From VAZQ01 sp963739385 (GTDB lineage Bacteria; Pseudomonadota; Alphaproteobacteria; Rhizobiales; Xanthobacteraceae), in the NCBI GenBank assembly GCA_963739385.1, contig CAVUAI010000048.1:1-64000 (forward strand): DNA of 64,000 bases, given 5' to 3'. The notes beneath the pieces were generated by a model. It was not told where the DNA came from. It did not search any database and saw only the letters and a program-made list of their open reading frames with translations. Every line of letters starts with the position of its first letter. Position 1 is the stretch's first letter. Of this stretch, positions 61,961 to 64,000 are shown one piece after another. The position numbers and the translations under genes were made by a program.

Positions 61961-62458
61961 ATGAGCAGTCCCGGCGATGCCGCCGTCCGCGCAGCGCCTC
62001 GCGCGCTTGCGCGGACGGCCGGGTTCCTCGTGCTTTGGCTGGTGCTTGCCGGGACGGATGCTGCGGACCTTGCTGCCGGCCTCGCGGCTGCTGTCGCGGC
62101 GACCTGGGCCAGTCTGCGCCTCCTGCCGCCGGGCTCCGCGCGCGTCTCGGCCCCTGCCCTCGCCGCACTCGCGCTGCGCTTCGCATACCAGTCCGCGATT
62201 GCCGGGGCGGATGTCGCGCGGCGCGCGCTCGATCCGCGGATGCCCTTGCGCACCGGCTTCGTGGCCTACCCGGTTCGCTTTCCGGCGGGCCCCGTTCGCA
62301 ACGCATTCGCCACGCTCACGAGCCTGCTGCCCGGCACGGTGCCGGCCGGAGATGAGAACGGACAGCTCGTCTACCACTGTCTCGATATCGAGGCGCCGGT
62401 GATTTCGCAGTTGGCCGCAGAAGAAGCGGCACTGTCGCGGGCGCTCGGTCATGACTGA
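61961..62458 (+). CDS. mrpE: Na+/H+ antiporter subunit E
   Basis: 165 aa. Two N-terminal helices (TAGFLVLWLVLAGTDAADLA, GLAAAVAATWASLRLL) and the MnhE core RFAYQSAIAGADVARRALDP, FVAYPVRFPAGPVRNAFATL TSLLPGTVP, LVYHCLDIE. ATG 61961 with GCGAGG upstream; the longer frame from 61787 has no domain. First gene of an Mrp operon (E-F-G-B/A), overlapping mrpF by 8 bp. Confidence 0.92.
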   Translation: MSSPGDAAVRAAPRALARTAGFLVLWLVLAGTDAADLAAGLAAAVAATWASLRLLPPGSARVSAPALAALALRFAYQSAIAGADVARRALDPRMPLRTGFVAYPVRFPAGPVRNAFATLTSLLPGTVPAGDENGQLVYHCLDIEAPVISQLAAEEAALSRALGHD

Positions 62459-62741
62459 GTTTCTGACGGCTGCCCTCGCGTTCATCCTGGCGATGCTGGC
62501 GCTGGGGCTGATCCGAGTCCTGCGCGGTCCGGGCGATGCCGACCGCATGATGGCAACGCAGTTGATCGGAACCGGGGGCATCGCGGCGCTGCTGCTGCTC
62601 GGCGCGGTGACCCGCGTGCCGGCGACGGTCGACGTCGCGCTGACCGTCGCGCTCCTCGCCATCTTCGCCGCCATTGCCTTCGTCAAGAAGGGAACGCCGG
62701 GCCTGGCCGCAGACGGCGCCGCGTCGACGGAGCGCGAATGA
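62451..62741 (+). CDS. mrpF: Na+/H+ antiporter subunit F
   Basis: 96 aa, three helices. RVLRGPGDADRMMATQLIGT is the MnhF signature, then VDVALTVALLAIFAAIAFVK. Overlaps mrpE by 8 bp and mrpG by 4 bp. Confidence 0.93.
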   Translation: MTEFLTAALAFILAMLALGLIRVLRGPGDADRMMATQLIGTGGIAALLLLGAVTRVPATVDVALTVALLAIFAAIAFVKKGTPGLAADGAASTERE

Positions 62742-63070
62742 GCCTGGCGTTCGACATCATGACGATTACCGCCGTCTCGGCGGGCGCGTTCTTTTTTCTC
62801 GCGGGCACCGTCGGCTTGCTTCGCTTCCCGGATACGCTGACGCGATTGCACGCGCTCACCAAGGCGGACAACCTCGGCCTGGGCCTCGTGGTGCTCGGAC
62901 TGCTGCCGCAGGCAGGAAGCCTGCGCGGCGGGATCAAGCTCGTCTGCGTCTGGCTGCTCGTGCTGCTGGCGGGGGCGACGGTCTCCCAGCTCATTGCACG
63001 CACCGCGCTGAGCGAAGGGAGCTGCCAGCGCGGCGACTCCGGTCTGCGCCACAACGGGCCGCGTCCATGA
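62738..63070 (+). CDS. mrpG: Na+/H+ antiporter subunit G
   Basis: 110 aa. AGAFFFLAGTVGLLRFPDTL TRLHALTKADNLGLGLVVLG is the MnhG hallmark; final helix LVCVWLLVLLAGATVSQLIA. ATGA overlaps with both neighbours. Confidence 0.93.
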   Translation: MSLAFDIMTITAVSAGAFFFLAGTVGLLRFPDTLTRLHALTKADNLGLGLVVLGLLPQAGSLRGGIKLVCVWLLVLLAGATVSQLIARTALSEGSCQRGDSGLRHNGPRP

Positions 63071-64000
63071 CAGTCGCGGCGGCGCTGGAGATCGTGCTCG
63101 CCGCCGTCGTGCTCGGCGTGGCGGTCTGGACGATCGCGGCGCGCGAAACCTTCGCCGCGGTCGTGGCCTTCCTCGCCTACGGGCTGTTGCTGGCACTGGT
63201 CTGGGTACGCCTCGATGCGGTCGACGTGGCGCTGACCGAAGCCGCGATCGGCGGCGGTTTGAGCGGTGTCCTGCTGCTTGGCGCCGCCGGTCGCCTGCGG
63301 GTTGCCGAGGCGCAGGCAGCGGTGGAAAGCCCGGGCAGCATCCTGCGCCTCGCCGCCGCGGCGCTCGCAACAACGGTCGCCGCAGCGCTCGCGGCCGGCG
63401 TGCTCTTGCTGCCCGATCCTGCGCCCACGCTCGCTCCGGCGGCGGCCGCGAACGCGGCCGCGACCGGTCTCGGCAATCCGGTCACGAACGTCTTGATGGC
63501 GTTTCGCGCGCTCGACACCCTGCTCGAAAAGGTCGTCCTGCTGCTCGCCCTGGTCGGCGTGTGGTCGTTGGCGCCGGACCGGCTCTGGGGCGGACATCCG
63601 GGGCCGCGCCATCGGGCCGATCCGCTCGGCGTGCTCGCCTTCGCGGCACGACTGCTGCCGCCGGTGGGCATCGTCGTCGGCATCTACGTCCTCTGGGTGG
63701 GTGCCAACCAACCCGGCGGCGCCTTCCAGGGCGGCACGATTCTCGCCGCCATGTGGCTGCTGGTCATGATGGCGGGACTCACGGACGCGCCGCCAGTGAG
63801 GAGTCGGTGGTTGCGGATGGTGCTGATCGCCGGCCCGGGCGTTTTCCTCGCCGTCGGGCTCGGGGGCCTCTGGATCGGTGCCGCGTTCCTTTCTTATCCC
63901 GTCGCCTACGCCAAGCCGTTGATCGTGACGATCGAGGTCGCGATGACGCTCACGATCGCGGCGACGCTCGGTCTGCTCATGGCCGGCGCGCCGGAACGGA
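63067..64000 (+). CDS. Mrp antiporter DUF4040/MnhB-type subunit (3' end cut by window)
   Basis: 311 codons visible. The N-terminal approximately 75 residues form a DUF4040 domain (FAAVVAFLAYGLLLALVWVR, DVALTEAAIGGGLSGVLLLG), normally the C-terminal part of MrpA. After a linker (NPVTNVLMAFRALDTLLEKV) comes an MnhB domain (RLLPPVGIVVGIYVLWVGAN QPGGAFQGGTILAAMWLL). This fused DUF4040-MnhB order is common in alphaproteobacterial Mrp operons, where MrpC and MrpD-like subunits follow. Starts at ATG 63067, overlapping mrpG. Confidence 0.88.
   Translation, partial: MTVAAALEIVLAAVVLGVAVWTIAARETFAAVVAFLAYGLLLALVWVRLDAVDVALTEAAIGGGLSGVLLLGAAGRLRVAEAQAAVESPGSILRLAAAALATTVAAALAAGVLLLPDPAPTLAPAAAANAAATGLGNPVTNVLMAFRALDTLLEKVVLLLALVGVWSLAPDRLWGGHPGPRHRADPLGVLAFAARLLPPVGIVVGIYVLWVGANQPGGAFQGGTILAAMWLLVMMAGLTDAPPVRSRWLRMVLIAGPGVFLAVGLGGLWIGAAFLSYPVAYAKPLIVTIEVAMTLTIAATLGLLMAGAPER

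Noticed and set aside
1..64000. tRNA, rRNA, riboswitch or CRISPR array
   Set aside because: No cloverleaf, rRNA signature or regularly spaced repeat-spacer pattern was seen by eye; the only regular repeats are coding (RTX, Gly/Tyr-rich) or dispersed palindromes. A covariance-model scan would be needed to exclude small RNAs.

Overview
The window is about 63% GC, coding on both strands, with many overlapping ATGA-type operons and a large set of small genes of the kind typical of Hyphomicrobiales (Bradyrhizobium, Rhodopseudomonas or Xanthobacteraceae-like Alphaproteobacteria). Those small genes include CsbD, PsiF-repeat, CheY-like single-domain regulators, Cys-pair secreted proteins and EcfG-type promoters. 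No rRNA, tRNA or CRISPR was recognised. Both ends are cut inside genes: an MFS transporter at base 1 and an Mrp antiporter subunit at base 64000.

Layout. 1-3 kb: a Zymomonas-type pyruvate decarboxylase followed by an MFS transporter, both on minus. 4.9-8.0 kb: an aromatic-acid efflux operon of AaeBXA type (FUSC, DUF1656, HlyD). 8.4-13 kb: an accessory stretch of small, often frameshifted genes, an isochorismatase-family hydrolase and three copies of a bipartite intergenic repeat. 12.4-17.8 kb: small stress and envelope genes (75-aa protein, basic Lys-rich protein, CsbD, Gly/Tyr-rich protein, secreted 77-aa protein), four of them behind sequences matching the sigma-EcfG general stress promoter. 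18.6-21.6 kb: cupin, hydrolase remnant, DUF417, a CheY-like regulator and a mosaic receiver protein. 21.7-23.9 kb: a gamma-glutamyltransferase homologue and a PsiF-repeat protein.

24.5-36.4 kb is the most disturbed part. It holds a large RTX protein with an in-frame TGA near its start, an IS630 element, a broken ABC substrate-binding protein, and a type I secretion adaptor and ATPase that are both frameshifted; the ATPase has lost its membrane domain. Next come unfamiliar genes, including a probable split papain-fold (permuted NlpC/P60-like) protein and a duplicated short gene head. The stretch ends with a frameshifted PstS and a 3' remnant of a TctA transporter.

36.5-64 kb is mostly intact. 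It carries an amidohydrolase plus beta-propeller pair, a patatin plus GntP permease pair, a ba3-type cytochrome oxidase cluster with a dihaem cytochrome c, and a membrane PQQ dehydrogenase interrupted by a piece of a MaoC gene. These are followed by an unusual efflux operon (HlyD, fused double ABC-2 permease, HlyD, no ATPase), a cyoABCD quinol oxidase, a pyruvate-oxidase-type ThDP enzyme (again with an in-frame TGA), an AI-2E family transporter, a membrane-anchored phosphoesterase, and the start of an Mrp Na+/H+ antiporter operon.

Functionally the window is rich in branched respiration (ba3 oxidase, bo-type quinol oxidase, PQQ dehydrogenase), pyruvate side-exits (pyruvate decarboxylase, pyruvate oxidase) and efflux. 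Single-base frameshifts are concentrated at 8.4-12.9 kb and 28.8-35.7 kb, while the long operons elsewhere are clean. This could reflect genuine gene decay or locally poor sequence; the sequence alone cannot decide between them.
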